The notes under the pieces: generated by a model
Databases searched by the model: none
The model's input: the letters and a program-made list of their open reading frames with translations, nothing else
Told to the model about the DNA's origin: nothing
From: Pseudomonas putida
GTDB taxonomy: Bacteria; Pseudomonadota; Gammaproteobacteria; Pseudomonadales; Pseudomonadaceae
Reading direction: 5' to 3'
Assembly (NCBI RefSeq): GCF_001976065.1
Contig: NZ_MNAH01000011.1
Span: 55-64,054, forward strand
Length of the DNA stretch: 64,000 bases
Part shown: piece by piece, positions 16,683 through 25,565 of the stretch
Numbering within the stretch: position 1 is the first letter of the stretch
Layout of the letters: every line of letters begins with the position of its first letter
Position numbers and translations under genes: made by a program

Positions 16683-16796
16683 GGATTTCCGAGCCTTGAC
16701 TGAGTGGTCCATAGGCTGGTTATTCTGCCGTTCTCAACAAGGAAACCGACGTCCATCAATGTTGTTTGAGGGCGTTGGTGTTAAGGAGGATGGTAG

Positions 16797-17909
16797 ATGG
16801 TGATGCGCCTTATTCGTCAGCAAGACCGCGAGCGGCAAGGTATAGGTTTCGATCAGATCGAATCGCCGTTTTTTGCCGAGGGCATGGTAAAACGGGCCAT
16901 TCAGAGTTACGGCGACGGGATTTTTGGGCTACGTGATTTTCTGCTTGCCAATGGACGTACGCGTGGTCAGATATCGGAACCTGAGCTGCGCCAAATGCTT
17001 GCTACTGTGGAAAACGGTGATTGGCTTTTGGTCACCGATGACCCCTTCAGCCCGATGAGTGAAGACCGGACGGGCAGGTATAGATGCCTCAGCGGATGGC
17101 GAATGGCGTCGCTGGATTACCATCCTGTCGCTCACGGCATGTTGCCGTTCTCCAAAACCGAACCGGGTGCAAGTTTGCTACCTCAAGATCGATCAAAAAT
17201 GGCTCAGCAATTTGCTACCAGGGCAAGAGTGACCCACGACGAACCCGCTGAGCCAGCAGCTCTTACTACCATCCGTGGCAACGATAGAGCTGCTACCAGG
17301 GAAGCAATCATCAGGCTCGTCCGCAAAAATGGTTATGAGTTTGAAGAAAGATCATCATGGGGAGCTCATCAAGCCAAAGGCGAAATGATCGATGACTGGG
17401 ACTACTCGATGATCGCCCTTCACCATGCAGGTAGAAGTGTGGGCTGTGGAGTCGGACAAGGACAAATGCGTGCGATTCAGAGCGCTCATCAGACCAAGTT
17501 CGATGATATCGGTTATCACTACGGTATTGATTGTATGGGCAATGTCTTTGAGGGGCGTGACATCCGATTCAAAGGCTCAAGCGTACATAACTACAACACG
17601 GGCGTTATTGGCATCGTTTTGCTGGAAAACCTGACAACCGCGGGCGAAGGGGGCGATTTGGTTGCTCTTGCTCGTCAGGCTCTTGAAACCATGAATGGCA
17701 ATATGGACCAGGAGATCCCTGCCGTGCAAATCAACGCCCTATTGAATCTGGTTCAAGCGCTGACCAGTGTTTTCGGGGTGACTGTCTTGGGTGGGCATCG
17801 CGAATTCCCCATGCAAGCCGGTGAAGGAAAGATTTGCCCTGGCAATATTGGGATGAGACTAGTGAGAGATCTTCGAATCAAAACCAACCTGCAACCACCT
17901 TCATTATGA
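16797..17909 (+). CDS. PGRP-type N-acetylmuramoyl-L-alanine amidase, probable antibacterial effector
   Basis: A 370-residue protein with an uncharacterised N-terminal region (about 1-160, with YGDGIFGLRDFLLANGRTRG and GDWLLVTDDPFSP) and a C-terminal PGRP/amidase_2 domain (about 165-360). Zinc ligands are probably His209 or His210 (IALHHAG), His334 (GGHREF) and Cys347 (GKICPGN), with Tyr in GYHYGID. This fold cuts the amide between muramic acid and the stem peptide. There is no signal peptide, and the stop overlaps a small membrane-protein gene. That is the pattern of a type VI-type toxin with immunity, although no vgrG or hcp adjoins. AAGGAGG supports the start. Codon use is AT-richer than the flanks. 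Confidence 0.8.
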   Translation: MVMRLIRQQDRERQGIGFDQIESPFFAEGMVKRAIQSYGDGIFGLRDFLLANGRTRGQISEPELRQMLATVENGDWLLVTDDPFSPMSEDRTGRYRCLSGWRMASLDYHPVAHGMLPFSKTEPGASLLPQDRSKMAQQFATRARVTHDEPAEPAALTTIRGNDRAATREAIIRLVRKNGYEFEERSSWGAHQAKGEMIDDWDYSMIALHHAGRSVGCGVGQGQMRAIQSAHQTKFDDIGYHYGIDCMGNVFEGRDIRFKGSSVHNYNTGVIGIVLLENLTTAGEGGDLVALARQALETMNGNMDQEIPAVQINALLNLVQALTSVFGVTVLGGHREFPMQAGEGKICPGNIGMRLVRDLRIKTNLQPPSL

Positions 17910-18193
17910 AATCGCTGCTTATAATTTTCCCGATCGCGTTCCTCGTTTTCCTCTACACCGGTTTTTACGAAAAGATGGAAGACGCCTACCCGGAAAAAGT
18001 ATTTTTCATCAAAAAAAGTCCGGCACTTCAGATGAAGTTTGAGAATATTTTCGCGTACGAATCAGATGACAAAAAATTGAGTGAGCTAACCGATACGGAG
18101 CGGCAGTTGGTCATCCAGTATTGCAAGTATCGGTTAGGCATCATTACGACGTTGAAAAGCCAGAACGAGCTTGAGGCATGTAAAAAAAGGTAA
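17906..18193 (+). CDS. Small membrane-anchored protein, candidate amidase immunity protein
   Basis: A 95-residue protein with an N-terminal membrane segment (LLIIFPIAFLVFLYTGF, about 4-20) and a charged periplasmic domain with two Cys (QYCKYR, EACKKR) that could pair. Its ATG overlaps the amidase stop (ATGA), giving coupled translation, and a terminator follows. A peptidoglycan amidase acts in the periplasm, and a membrane-anchored periplasmic partner is what an immunity protein would need. No similarity to a named Tai family is recognised. Confidence 0.7.
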   Translation: MKSLLIIFPIAFLVFLYTGFYEKMEDAYPEKVFFIKKSPALQMKFENIFAYESDDKKLSELTDTERQLVIQYCKYRLGIITTLKSQNELEACKKR

Positions 18194-18217
18194 GTTTCGT
18201 TCCTGTGCACCTTTCTC

Positions 18218-18243
18218 AAACGGGCCTTTCTGGCCCGTTTTTA
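18218..18243 (+). terminator. Rho-independent terminator of the amidase/immunity unit
   Basis: The stem AACGGGCC-TTTCT-GGCCCGTT is followed by a T-run (TTTTTAT), 24 bp after the stop at 18193. Confidence 0.9.
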
Positions 18244-18265
18244 TGCCCGCGCCCAAAGGAGCTTT

Positions 18266-19150
18266 TCAACGACGAAATTGCGCGCAGTGATCCTGTTCCG
18301 GTTGCGCCGCCGTATACCACACGAAATCCGCGCTATCGGCGCTTACCGTCTTGCCCACCTCTGCCAAAACCAGCACTGCGTTGCCCTGGCCAGCGCCGAG
18401 GTCTTTCAGATGCAGCGGCACGCCCAGGTCCTTGCGCACATGGAACGCCCCGGCCAGCAACAGGGCTGGCGTCGGCGCCGCCAACAAGCGCTCGGCCATG
18501 CGTCGGTCGCGTTGCTGTTGCACGGCGAGCATCGCCGGCATCTGCGTTTCGGGCAGCAAGCCGCAATGGGACTCGCGAATGTCCGCAAGCAAGGTCGCTT
18601 GCACCTGTTGGGTAGTGGACGCTTCGCCGCTGAGCATCGGACGCTGTTGGTAGATCTGCATGATCTGCGCCCGGTCCAGGTTGGCCGACAGCAGCGGATA
18701 GGGTTGGCGCAGGGCGTAAGTCACCAATGCACCGTAAACGCCCCAATCCCAATTGGCTTGCCAGGACAGCGCTTGATAGAGGTCGGCCGGCGGTTGACCG
18801 GCACGGATGGCGGCCTGTGCTGCATCGACTTTTGCCTGTTGGTCGGGGTTGAGCATTTCCATCAACAGGCTGCCCTGTGGACGTTGCGCCGCCAGTTGGC
18901 GTAGCAGCCACAGTTGCAAGGCATGGTGATCGGGGTTGTCGTGTTGTTCACCGACCAGCACCCGCGGCGCAGCCGCCAGGCGCTCGACCAATGCGTGCGG
19001 GGTGAGGGTGCGCCCGCTGGCGAGTTCGCGGATGACCCCGAGATCAGCGTGAGCCCGCCCTTCGGGGGCAATTGCAGGCGGTGGCGGTGCGACGTAATGA
19101 ACTTGGCAGGCAGCCAGCAGGCTGGCCAGGCATATCAGCAGGATGCGCAT
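18266..19150 (-). CDS. phuW: ChaN-family haem/iron-associated lipoprotein
   Basis: A 294-residue lipoprotein with signal and lipobox LLAAC (Cys15). The ChaN signature VLVGEQHDNPDHHALQLWLL carries the conserved Glu/His, and ALLLAGAFHVRKDLGVPLHL is at the C-terminus. ChaN proteins bind haem or iron, and in pseudomonads one (PhuW) ends the phu haem operon. Here it follows phuV by 30 bp on the same strand, so that role is likely. Exact biochemical function remains unsettled. Confidence 0.85.
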   Translation of the reverse strand: MRILLICLASLLAACQVHYVAPPPPAIAPEGRAHADLGVIRELASGRTLTPHALVERLAAAPRVLVGEQHDNPDHHALQLWLLRQLAAQRPQGSLLMEMLNPDQQAKVDAAQAAIRAGQPPADLYQALSWQANWDWGVYGALVTYALRQPYPLLSANLDRAQIMQIYQQRPMLSGEASTTQQVQATLLADIRESHCGLLPETQMPAMLAVQQQRDRRMAERLLAAPTPALLLAGAFHVRKDLGVPLHLKDLGAGQGNAVLVLAEVGKTVSADSADFVWYTAAQPEQDHCAQFRR

Positions 19151-19180
19151 CGGCTCTCCTTGTTGGGGGGTGGATGGGCG

Positions 19181-19948
19181 TCAGCGCGCGATAATCAACG
19201 GATGACCGCGTTCCGGGTGCCGGTGGATCAGTACTTGCAACCCGTAAACGGCTTGCAGTGCCTCGGCGGTCAGGACTTCATCCGGAGGACCGCAGGCGTG
19301 CGTGCGCCCCTCATGCAACAGCAGCAACTGATCACAATACCGTGCCGCCAGATTCAGGTCGTGCAGGATCACCAGCACCGCCGCACCGCGCCCGGCGAAA
19401 TCCCGCACCGCCTGCAGAATGGTGTGCTGGTGCAGCGGGTCGAGCATCGAGGTCGGTTCGTCGAGCAGCAAGGTCTGCCCCTTGGCCCCCGGCCACAGTT
19501 GCGCGAGCACCCGCGCCAGGTGCACGCGCTGGCGTTCGCCACCGGACAACGCCAGATAACTGCGCTCCGCCAGGTGCAAGGCGTCGGCGGCAACCAGGGC
19601 TTCAGCAACGATTTCGGCATCGCGCACACGACCGCTGCAATGGGGCAGGCGACCCATGGCCACCACTTCATTCACGGAGAAGGCGAAGTTCAGGCTTGAA
19701 CTTTGGGGCAATACCGCCAGGCGTCTGGCCCGCTCCTGACCCGGCCAGTCGGCGAGTGCACGCTCATCGAGGCTGACCGTACCTTTGTTGGCCGGTAGCT
19801 CGTCGCACAGGGCGGCGAGCAGGGTGCTTTTACCGGCGCCGTTGGGCCCCAGCACGCCAAGGACTTGACCTGGACGCAACTCGATATCGATGTCTGCCAG
19901 AACAGTGCGACTGCCGCGCCGCACCAACAAGTTGTTGGCCCGCAGCAT
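19181..19948 (-). CDS. phuV: Haem ABC transporter ATPase
   Basis: A 255-residue ABC ATPase with Walker [10 protein letters not shown] (34-42), the Q-loop in LPQSSSLNF, signature LSGGERQRV, Walker [10 protein letters not shown] and the H-loop (ILHDLN). Belongs to the FepC/HmuV import group. The ATG at 19948 shares its A with the phuU stop (TGATG). Partner of PhuU in carrying haem across the inner membrane. The same-operon binding protein gene is defective, see phuT. Confidence 0.93.
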   Translation of the reverse strand: MLRANNLLVRRGSRTVLADIDIELRPGQVLGVLGPNGAGKSTLLAALCDELPANKGTVSLDERALADWPGQERARRLAVLPQSSSLNFAFSVNEVVAMGRLPHCSGRVRDAEIVAEALVAADALHLAERSYLALSGGERQRVHLARVLAQLWPGAKGQTLLLDEPTSMLDPLHQHTILQAVRDFAGRGAAVLVILHDLNLAARYCDQLLLLHEGRTHACGPPDEVLTAEALQAVYGLQVLIHRHPERGHPLIIAR

Positions 19949-20985
19949 CAGGAACGCCCCCGTACCAGCAGATAGAGAAAGAAGGGTGCACCGATGAGCG
20001 CGGTGACGATACCGATCGGCAACTCGGCGGGTGCCAGCAGCAAACGGGCGACCAGATCCGCGAGCAACAACAGGCTGGCACCGGCGAGCAATGACGCCGG
20101 CAGCAGCGCCCGATGGTCGGGTCCGACCAGCAGGCGCATCAGGTGCGGCACCACCAGGCCGATAAAACCGATCAGGCCTGCCGCGGCCACCGCGGCTCCG
20201 ACGCCCAGCGCCGTGCACAACACCAGCTCAAGCTTGATCCGCTCGACATTGAAGCCCAGGTGACGGGCTTCGGACTCGCCCAGAAGCATCGCGTTGAGCG
20301 CCGCAGCGCGACGCGGCAACCACGACGCCACGCCCACCGCCACGATCAGCAACGGCCACAGGCGTGGATAACTGGCGCCGTTGAGGCTGCCCAGGTTCCA
20401 AAAAGTCAGGGTGCGCAACGTAGCGTCATCGGCCAGGTAGGTGAACAGGCCGACCCCGGCCCCGGCCATGGCCGTCATCGCCACGCCGGCCAGGAGCAGG
20501 GTGGCGACGTTGGTCTGGCCATCGCTGCGGCCGAAGCGATACACCACCGCCGTGACGATCAGACCGCCGGCGAAGGCGCTCACCGACAACAGGTACGGCT
20601 CGATGGTCGGCGGCCAACCGCCCATCAGGCTGCCGCCGACAATCGCGACCGCCGCGCCCAGCGCTGCGCCGCCGGACACGCCAACCAGCCCCGGATCGGC
20701 CAGCGGATTGCGAAACAACCCTTGCATGGCCACGCCGGACAGCGCGAGTACCGAGCCGACCGCGATGCCCAGCAGACTGCGCGGCAGGCGGATCTGACCG
20801 AGGATCAGCTCGGCCTGTTGGTTGTCGCCGCCATCCACCGGCAATCCGAGCAGACGCAGCCCGGCCAGCAAGGTATCGCCCAGCGGCAGGCTGACCGGCC
20901 CCAGGGCCAGGGACAGCCAGAACACCAGCGCCAATACCAGACCCAGGGCAATCAACATCGGCCGCGGTCGAACGATGGCCGTCAC
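19948..20985 (-). CDS. phuU: Haem ABC transporter permease, FecCD family
   Basis: A 345-residue permease with about 9-10 membrane helices. FecCD motifs include [33 protein letters not shown] (20-residue parts of which are diagnostic) and [20 protein letters not shown], the coupling helix that contacts PhuV. It starts with GTG overlapping the stop of the phuT remnant by 4 bp (GTGA), so coupling from the original operon is preserved. Confidence 0.92.
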   Translation of the reverse strand: MTAIVRPRPMLIALGLVLALVFWLSLALGPVSLPLGDTLLAGLRLLGLPVDGGDNQQAELILGQIRLPRSLLGIAVGSVLALSGVAMQGLFRNPLADPGLVGVSGGAALGAAVAIVGGSLMGGWPPTIEPYLLSVSAFAGGLIVTAVVYRFGRSDGQTNVATLLLAGVAMTAMAGAGVGLFTYLADDATLRTLTFWNLGSLNGASYPRLWPLLIVAVGVASWLPRRAAALNAMLLGESEARHLGFNVERIKLELVLCTALGVGAAVAAAGLIGFIGLVVPHLMRLLVGPDHRALLPASLLAGASLLLLADLVARLLLAPAELPIGIVTALIGAPFFLYLLVRGRS

Positions 20986-21128
20986 CGGTTGCGCTCTGTT
21001 GTCTGGAGTCCGGCAGCCTGCACCTGTGCCGACGGATAGAGCGCCTTCGCCAGCGTGGCCAGGGCGTCGGCCATGGCCATCTGGTTCTGGAGCACGCCGG
21101 CGCAGGCCAGCAGTGATTTGATACGCAT
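20982..21128 (-). pseudogene. phuT: Internally deleted haem-binding protein gene (phuT remnant)
   Basis: An open frame of 48 codons keeps a signal-peptide-like start (MRIKSLLACAGVLQNQMAMA) joined directly to DALATLAKALYPSAQVQA, which I recognise as the C-terminal tail of PhuT/HmuT proteins. About 240 residues that would form the haem-binding fold are missing. The frame stays open and its stop still overlaps the phuU GTG. Family membership is inferred from position and short similarity. Alternatively it is a small unrelated leader peptide. Confidence 0.65.
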
Positions 21129-21140
21129 CAGGACGCTTCC

Positions 21141-21287
21141 CTAGTCGATCAGGACGGTGGCGGTTTCGGCCAAGGCACGCCGAACAACTGGGATGACCCG
21201 TTCACCATCGGCATCGAAACCTTCGAAGCGGCTGATGATGCCACCGACGCTCGGCTTGCGCACTTGCACGCGTTGCGCAAAATCTTT
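21141..21287 (-). pseudogene. Gene fragment truncated at a REPIN
   Basis: A coding-looking 3' end (FAQRVQVRKPSVGGIISRFEG, then DADGERVIPVVRRALAETATVLID) reads in frame to a stop at 21141. Upstream it runs straight into REP sequence at 21288, with no start codon or ribosome-binding site between. It may be the surviving tail of a longer gene. I do not recognise the family. It lies just before the phuT remnant. Confidence 0.45.
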
Positions 21288-21370
21288 GTAGGCGCTGGCT
21301 TGCCAGCGAAAAGGCCCGAAGCTCAATGCACATTTCAAAGACGCCTTCGCCGGCAAGCCGGGCTCCTACA
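21288..21370. repeat. REPIN
   Basis: Left REP TGTAGGCGCTGGCTTGCCAG and right REP GCCGGCAAGCCGGGCTCCTACA flank a short core. It separates the SnoaL-like gene from the truncated fragment and phu operon. Confidence 0.85.
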
Positions 21371-21385
21371 GGTGCGCGGCAATGA

Positions 21386-21814
21386 TCAGGTTTTGCTGGC
21401 GGCCAGGTAGGCACCGAGGCGACGGCCCATTTCCTCGCCCAGCGCCTGCAAGCCACTGAGTGGACGGACCATCACTTCGAAATCGACGATTTTCCCCTGT
21501 TCGTTGAAGCGGATCATGTCGATGCCTTTCAATTCCTTGTCGCCGACTCTCGCGCTGAATTCGAGGATCACATTCAAGCCGTCGGCGCTCGCCAGTTCGC
21601 GATGATAAGTGAAGTCTTCGAACACCTTGGACACGGTGTTGAGGATCATCGAAACCACCGGCGCACCCGGATACGGCGTGTGCGCCATCGGTGAGCGGAA
21701 CACCGCTTGTGGGTCCAGCAGCGCAGGCAAGGGCTGCAAGTCGCCGGTGCGGATCATCGCGTGCCACAGGTTCAAGGATTGCGCGGCTTTGGGGTGCAGT
21801 TGCAGTTCAGACAT
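21386..21814 (-). CDS. SnoaL/NTF2-like protein
   Basis: A 142-residue cone-shaped NTF2-like protein: helical N-terminus (SLNLWHAMIRTGDLQPLPAL), LDPQAVFRSP, and a C-terminal sheet containing FNEQGKIVDFEVMVRPLSGL. These small folds bind or turn over ligands, often polyketide-like, but catalytic residues are not obvious. CAGGAG sits before the ATG at 21814; the longer upstream frame would overlap the chorismate mutase gene. Single gene. Confidence 0.8.
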   Translation of the reverse strand: MSELQLHPKAAQSLNLWHAMIRTGDLQPLPALLDPQAVFRSPMAHTPYPGAPVVSMILNTVSKVFEDFTYHRELASADGLNVILEFSARVGDKELKGIDMIRFNEQGKIVDFEVMVRPLSGLQALGEEMGRRLGAYLAASKT

Positions 21815-21872
21815 GATCAACTCCTGTTTTTTTGTTGTTGTGCAAAGTGTGTCTGGCGGCAGGCGAGGGCGC

Positions 21873-22442
21873 CTATGAATCCGTGACGCACAACTCCCCC
21901 GTCGCACGGATCAATGCCTGGCCATGCAGGGCATCCTTGATCAGCTCGGAGCGCTGCTCAGCCAGCCACTCCGGGCAATTGGGGTCGACGCGATAGGGCA
22001 CGAAATCGGCATATTGATGCAACAGACGCACTTGCAGTTCTTCCAGCTTTGCCCGCAGCTGGTTCAGGTCCGGCCGTGGCAGGTCGGGCGCCTTGTGCGC
22101 TGCTTGCCATTGCGCAATCAGTCCATACTGCACCAGTTTGTTGGCTTCGATCTGCGCGGCGGTCAGTTCGGCGGCTTCATCCGGGTCGACGTTGTTTGCG
22201 ACGGCCTGCTTCCTCGCAAGAGTGATGAGCAGGGTTTCCCGGGCGGTATCCTGGATCGGTTTGCCGGTGTCCCATTTGGTCAGCGCCACCAGGTTGGCAA
22301 CATTCAGGCGCTCGTTGATGGTGTTCAGCAGTGGCTGCAGCGATTCGGGCGCCGGGGTGGGCAGGGCGGCGTTGGCGACGCTGGCGAATAAGCCGAACAA
22401 CGAGCAAGTCAGCGCTTGCGGCAAGCGTGGGCTGTGGAACAT
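21873..22442 (-). CDS. Secreted chorismate mutase, AroQ-gamma type
   Basis: A 189-residue exported helical protein with a signal peptide (cleavage near SVANAALP). The AroQ helix NTINERLNVANLVALTKWDTG is followed by IQDTARETLLITLA and EANKLVQYGLIAQWQ, as in periplasmic chorismate mutases (*AroQ) of pseudomonads and enterics, which convert chorismate to prephenate outside the cytoplasm. Two Cys (PNCPEW, ELCVTD) could form a disulfide. I start at 22442 because GAGG is properly spaced there; an ATG 12 bp upstream lacks one. Confidence 0.87.
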   Translation of the reverse strand: MFHSPRLPQALTCSLFGLFASVANAALPTPAPESLQPLLNTINERLNVANLVALTKWDTGKPIQDTARETLLITLARKQAVANNVDPDEAAELTAAQIEANKLVQYGLIAQWQAAHKAPDLPRPDLNQLRAKLEELQVRLLHQYADFVPYRVDPNCPEWLAEQRSELIKDALHGQALIRATGELCVTDS

Positions 22443-22545
22443 AAGCAACCTCATGGGTTCGGGATGCGCATCCGGTCTTATGTATCACAGCTGAGTCAGA
22501 TGAACGATAGTTCAACGAGCACTTTTGCGTTGCCCTGGCCCGAAC

Positions 22546-22830
22546 TCAGTCGCCAACCAGCAACCGCTCGATCTGCGCCAGCTCCCAGGTGCTGAGCAAA
22601 CTCACCGGGTCAGTACCGAAACGCGGCCCACCGTCGAACGCTCGGCCGTCCGGACTCTGGCAATGCTGGCAGTGGCGCAGGTGGGTGCCGTCGACATCCA
22701 GGCTCAAATGCCAGCCCTCGATATCCACCTGCATCGGGCTGGATCGTTGATCAAGGCACTTGAGCGGGCGCAGGCCCAGGGCGGCATCGCGCAGTTGCTG
22801 GTAAACCTCTCGGGCTGTCAGGGGCGGCAT
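22546..22830 (-). CDS. Conserved Pseudomonas protein (DUF7693-like)
   Basis: A 94-residue cytoplasmic protein: N-terminal helix (LTAREVYQQLRDAALGLRPL), a strand pair with WHLSLDVDGTHLRHC, a possible metal site HCQHCQSPDGR, and the tail FGTDPVSLLSTWELAQIERL. I recall this tail from a conserved Pseudomonas family, probably DUF7693. The function is unknown, and it stands alone. Confidence 0.68.
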   Translation of the reverse strand: MPPLTAREVYQQLRDAALGLRPLKCLDQRSSPMQVDIEGWHLSLDVDGTHLRHCQHCQSPDGRAFDGGPRFGTDPVSLLSTWELAQIERLLVGD

Positions 22831-23025
22831 GGTGTCTCCGGTGGAATGGCGGCACGGGTAGAATCGGGACCACAGGATAGTCGATCAGCAACCAGGTGAA
22901 GAGCCCTGCAACGCAGTGGATCGATTGCACCGACGCAGCCTGTCGTCGGTTATGGCGCCAGGCCAGGTGCGCAGGGGTATGCTGGTTTTTCGCAGGTTCC
23001 GCACTCTGATCGAGAGGATAAACCG

Positions 23026-24699
23026 ATGCACGACTATTACGATCTGGGCACCTACAGCCGCCCCGTGACGACGAGTTCAGCCCAGGCCCAGCTTTGGTTC
23101 GACCGCGGCCTGATGTGGTGCTACGGCTACAACCATGACGAAGCCATCCGCTGTTTCCAGAAAGCCCTGGAACACGATCGCGACTGCGCGATGGCCTACT
23201 GGGGCATCGCCTATGCCTCGGGGCCCAACTACAACAAACGCTGGGACGCCTTCATCGAGCAAGAGCTCAAGGAGGCCGTGGCCCAGGCACGACTGGCGAC
23301 ACAAATCGCGCTGGTGCACCTTGACGGCACGACACCAGTGGAACAGGCCCTGATCCACGCGATACAGCAACGCTACCAAGCCGAACAGGCGAGCAGCGTT
23401 GACGAGCTTTTCACCTGGAACGATGCCTATGCGGCGTCCATGCGCGATGTCTATCGCAGCTTTCCCGACGATCCCGACGTGGTGACACTGTTCGCCGAAG
23501 CGCTGATCGACCGCACGCCCTGGCAGTTGTGGGACCTGAAAACTGGCCAGCCGGCAGCAGGTGCCGACACCCTTGAGACGGTGGCCGTACTCGAACGGGC
23601 CCTGCAACGCATGGAGCAACAGGGCGATGCACCGCACCCCGGCGTGCTGCACATGTACGTCCACACGATGGAAATGTCGCCGTACCCGGAACGGGCCTTA
23701 CGCGCGGGCGATGTCCTGCGCGACCTGGTGCCGGACGCCGGACACTTACGCCATATGCCGTCGCACATCGACCTGCTCTGTGGCGATTACCGCGGGGCCA
23801 TGATCACCAATCACCGGGCAATCCAGGCCGACAGCCTGTACCTGGCTAAGGAGGGCCCGATCAATTTCTACACCCTGTACCGCAGCCACAATTACCACTT
23901 CAAACTCTATTCGGCGATGTTCCTCGGCCAGTACCAGCCAGCCCTGGAGGCCGCCGATCAACTGGCCGATACCCTCATCGAAGACCTCCTGCGGGTGGAA
24001 AAACCGCCCATGGCCGACTGGCTCGAAAGCTTCGTGTCGATGAAGCTCCACGTGCAGATCCGCTTCGGCAGATGGCAAGATATCCTCGCCACGCCGCTGC
24101 CCGCCGACCAGGCGCTGTACTGCGTGACCACGGCCATGCTGCACTACGCCAAAGGCGTGGCCCATGCGGCCTGCGGGCGGGTCGCCGAAGCTGAAACCGA
24201 GCATCACCTGTTCCTCGAGGCCTGGGCCCGGGTGCCGGACACACGCTACCTCTTCAACAACCAATGCAACGATATCCTGGCCGTGGCCGCGGGCATGCTG
24301 CGGGGCGAAATCGAATACCGCAAGGGTAACTTCGACGAAGCCTTCGCCCACCTGCGCGAGGCGCAATCGCTGGACGATCACCTGCCATACGACGAGCCCT
24401 GGGGCTGGATGCAACCGGTACGCCACGCACTGGGCGCGCTGCTGCTGGAGCAGGGCAGGGTAGAAGAAGCCTTGCACGCCTACCGCGCCGACCTGGGCCT
24501 GGATAACACACTCAGTCGCGCCTCCTGGCACCTGGACAATGTGTGGAGCCTGCACGGCTACGTGGAGTGTTTGAAGCGACTGGGTCGCGATGCCGAAGCG
24601 GCCGCTGCGCAGGTTCGCCTCAACCTGGCCCTGGCCCGGGCGGATGTGGAGATTTCGGCTTCGTGTTTTTGCCGGATCGGCAGAGCTTGCTGTCTGTAG
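23026..24699 (+). CDS. Tetratricopeptide-repeat protein, TTC38-like
   Basis: A 557-residue soluble helical protein with early TPR motifs (AQLWFDRGLMWCYGYNHDEA, CFQKALEHDRDCAMAYWGIA) and several later helical pairs. The arrangement, including HMYVHTMEMSPYPERALRAGD and HMPSHIDLLCGDY, matches the TTC38-like family, whose role is unknown. The last residues (SCFCRIGRACCL) are Cys-rich and unlike the rest, so the C-terminus may have been altered by a small frameshift. Confidence 0.82.
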   Translation: MHDYYDLGTYSRPVTTSSAQAQLWFDRGLMWCYGYNHDEAIRCFQKALEHDRDCAMAYWGIAYASGPNYNKRWDAFIEQELKEAVAQARLATQIALVHLDGTTPVEQALIHAIQQRYQAEQASSVDELFTWNDAYAASMRDVYRSFPDDPDVVTLFAEALIDRTPWQLWDLKTGQPAAGADTLETVAVLERALQRMEQQGDAPHPGVLHMYVHTMEMSPYPERALRAGDVLRDLVPDAGHLRHMPSHIDLLCGDYRGAMITNHRAIQADSLYLAKEGPINFYTLYRSHNYHFKLYSAMFLGQYQPALEAADQLADTLIEDLLRVEKPPMADWLESFVSMKLHVQIRFGRWQDILATPLPADQALYCVTTAMLHYAKGVAHAACGRVAEAETEHHLFLEAWARVPDTRYLFNNQCNDILAVAAGMLRGEIEYRKGNFDEAFAHLREAQSLDDHLPYDEPWGWMQPVRHALGALLLEQGRVEEALHAYRADLGLDNTLSRASWHLDNVWSLHGYVECLKRLGRDAEAAAAQVRLNLALARADVEISASCFCRIGRACCL

Positions 24700-24872
24700 G
24701 CACTTGAATACCCACGAGCGTGTGCGGTGTCATCAGGGTGTCACTGAACCCATGGCAACCGCCATGGGCGATCAGACCCATGCTCGGGCCGATGAATTTG
24801 CCAGGACCCCCACTCAAGCAACTATGGCCCGGTACTGATATCGAGCCTGCAGACTCAGGTCGCGGCCTGGTC

Positions 24873-25565
24873 TCAGGCCTCGCTGATCTGGCTGACGCTG
24901 GTAATCTGGCCGTTCCAGACCATCTCGTAGTGGGCGGTCTGGATGATTGAAGAGACGGGTCGGGGCGTCATCAACGCCCAGCAGACACTGCCCGGCAAAC
25001 GCACCGAGCGATAGCGCAGGCCAGGGCAGCCAGTCTTCCGAATTGCCTGGCCCAGTGCGCGGGAGTGGCTGTAATCGTCAGGCGCATACACCGGATCGTT
25101 GATCGGCAGGGCGGTGGCGTCTTTCATTGCGGTATCCATGAATGAGCACGACAGCCCGCGGAACACAAACCGCTCATAGTTCAGGCCCGGCACCTTCGAC
25201 CAATACAGGCCCTGGTGATGGCGCACTTCGGCCAGCGCGGTTTCCATCGAATCCGCCAGGTACAACACCCCAAAGCTGCCATCGCTGAACCGCGAGCCCG
25301 CCGGGTTGATGTGGGTAAAAGGTGCGGTGGCGTACGAGCAGCCGACAATCCCGAACGGGATCTCGCCCCGCGGGATCAGCTCAAGCTGACCGACCTCATT
25401 CTTCAGCCGGGGATTGGTCAGTGCCTGGATCTCGAACAGCACCTCGAACTCATCCGCGCTGGCCACGTCATCGAACAATGCAATCGGCGGAAACTTCGAA
25501 TTGATCAATCGATAAGCCTGCAATGCCTGCCCGGCCAACACCGCCAGCGCGCTCAACTTCACCAT
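24873..25565 (-). CDS. RES-domain toxin of a RES-Xre pair
   Basis: A 230-residue RES-family protein. RES toxins degrade NAD+ by phosphorolysis or hydrolysis and stop growth. Seen here: AYRLINSKFPP at the N-terminus, RFSDGSFGVLYLADSMETAL (Arg/Tyr/Glu pattern of the RES site) and a Ser-rich region. The start overlaps the antitoxin stop by 7 bp. At 230 residues it is longer than minimal RES toxins, with an N-terminal extension like the ParT/Rv1989c-type proteins. Confidence 0.85.
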   Translation of the reverse strand: MVKLSALAVLAGQALQAYRLINSKFPPIALFDDVASADEFEVLFEIQALTNPRLKNEVGQLELIPRGEIPFGIVGCSYATAPFTHINPAGSRFSDGSFGVLYLADSMETALAEVRHHQGLYWSKVPGLNYERFVFRGLSCSFMDTAMKDATALPINDPVYAPDDYSHSRALGQAIRKTGCPGLRYRSVRLPGSVCWALMTPRPVSSIIQTAHYEMVWNGQITSVSQISEA

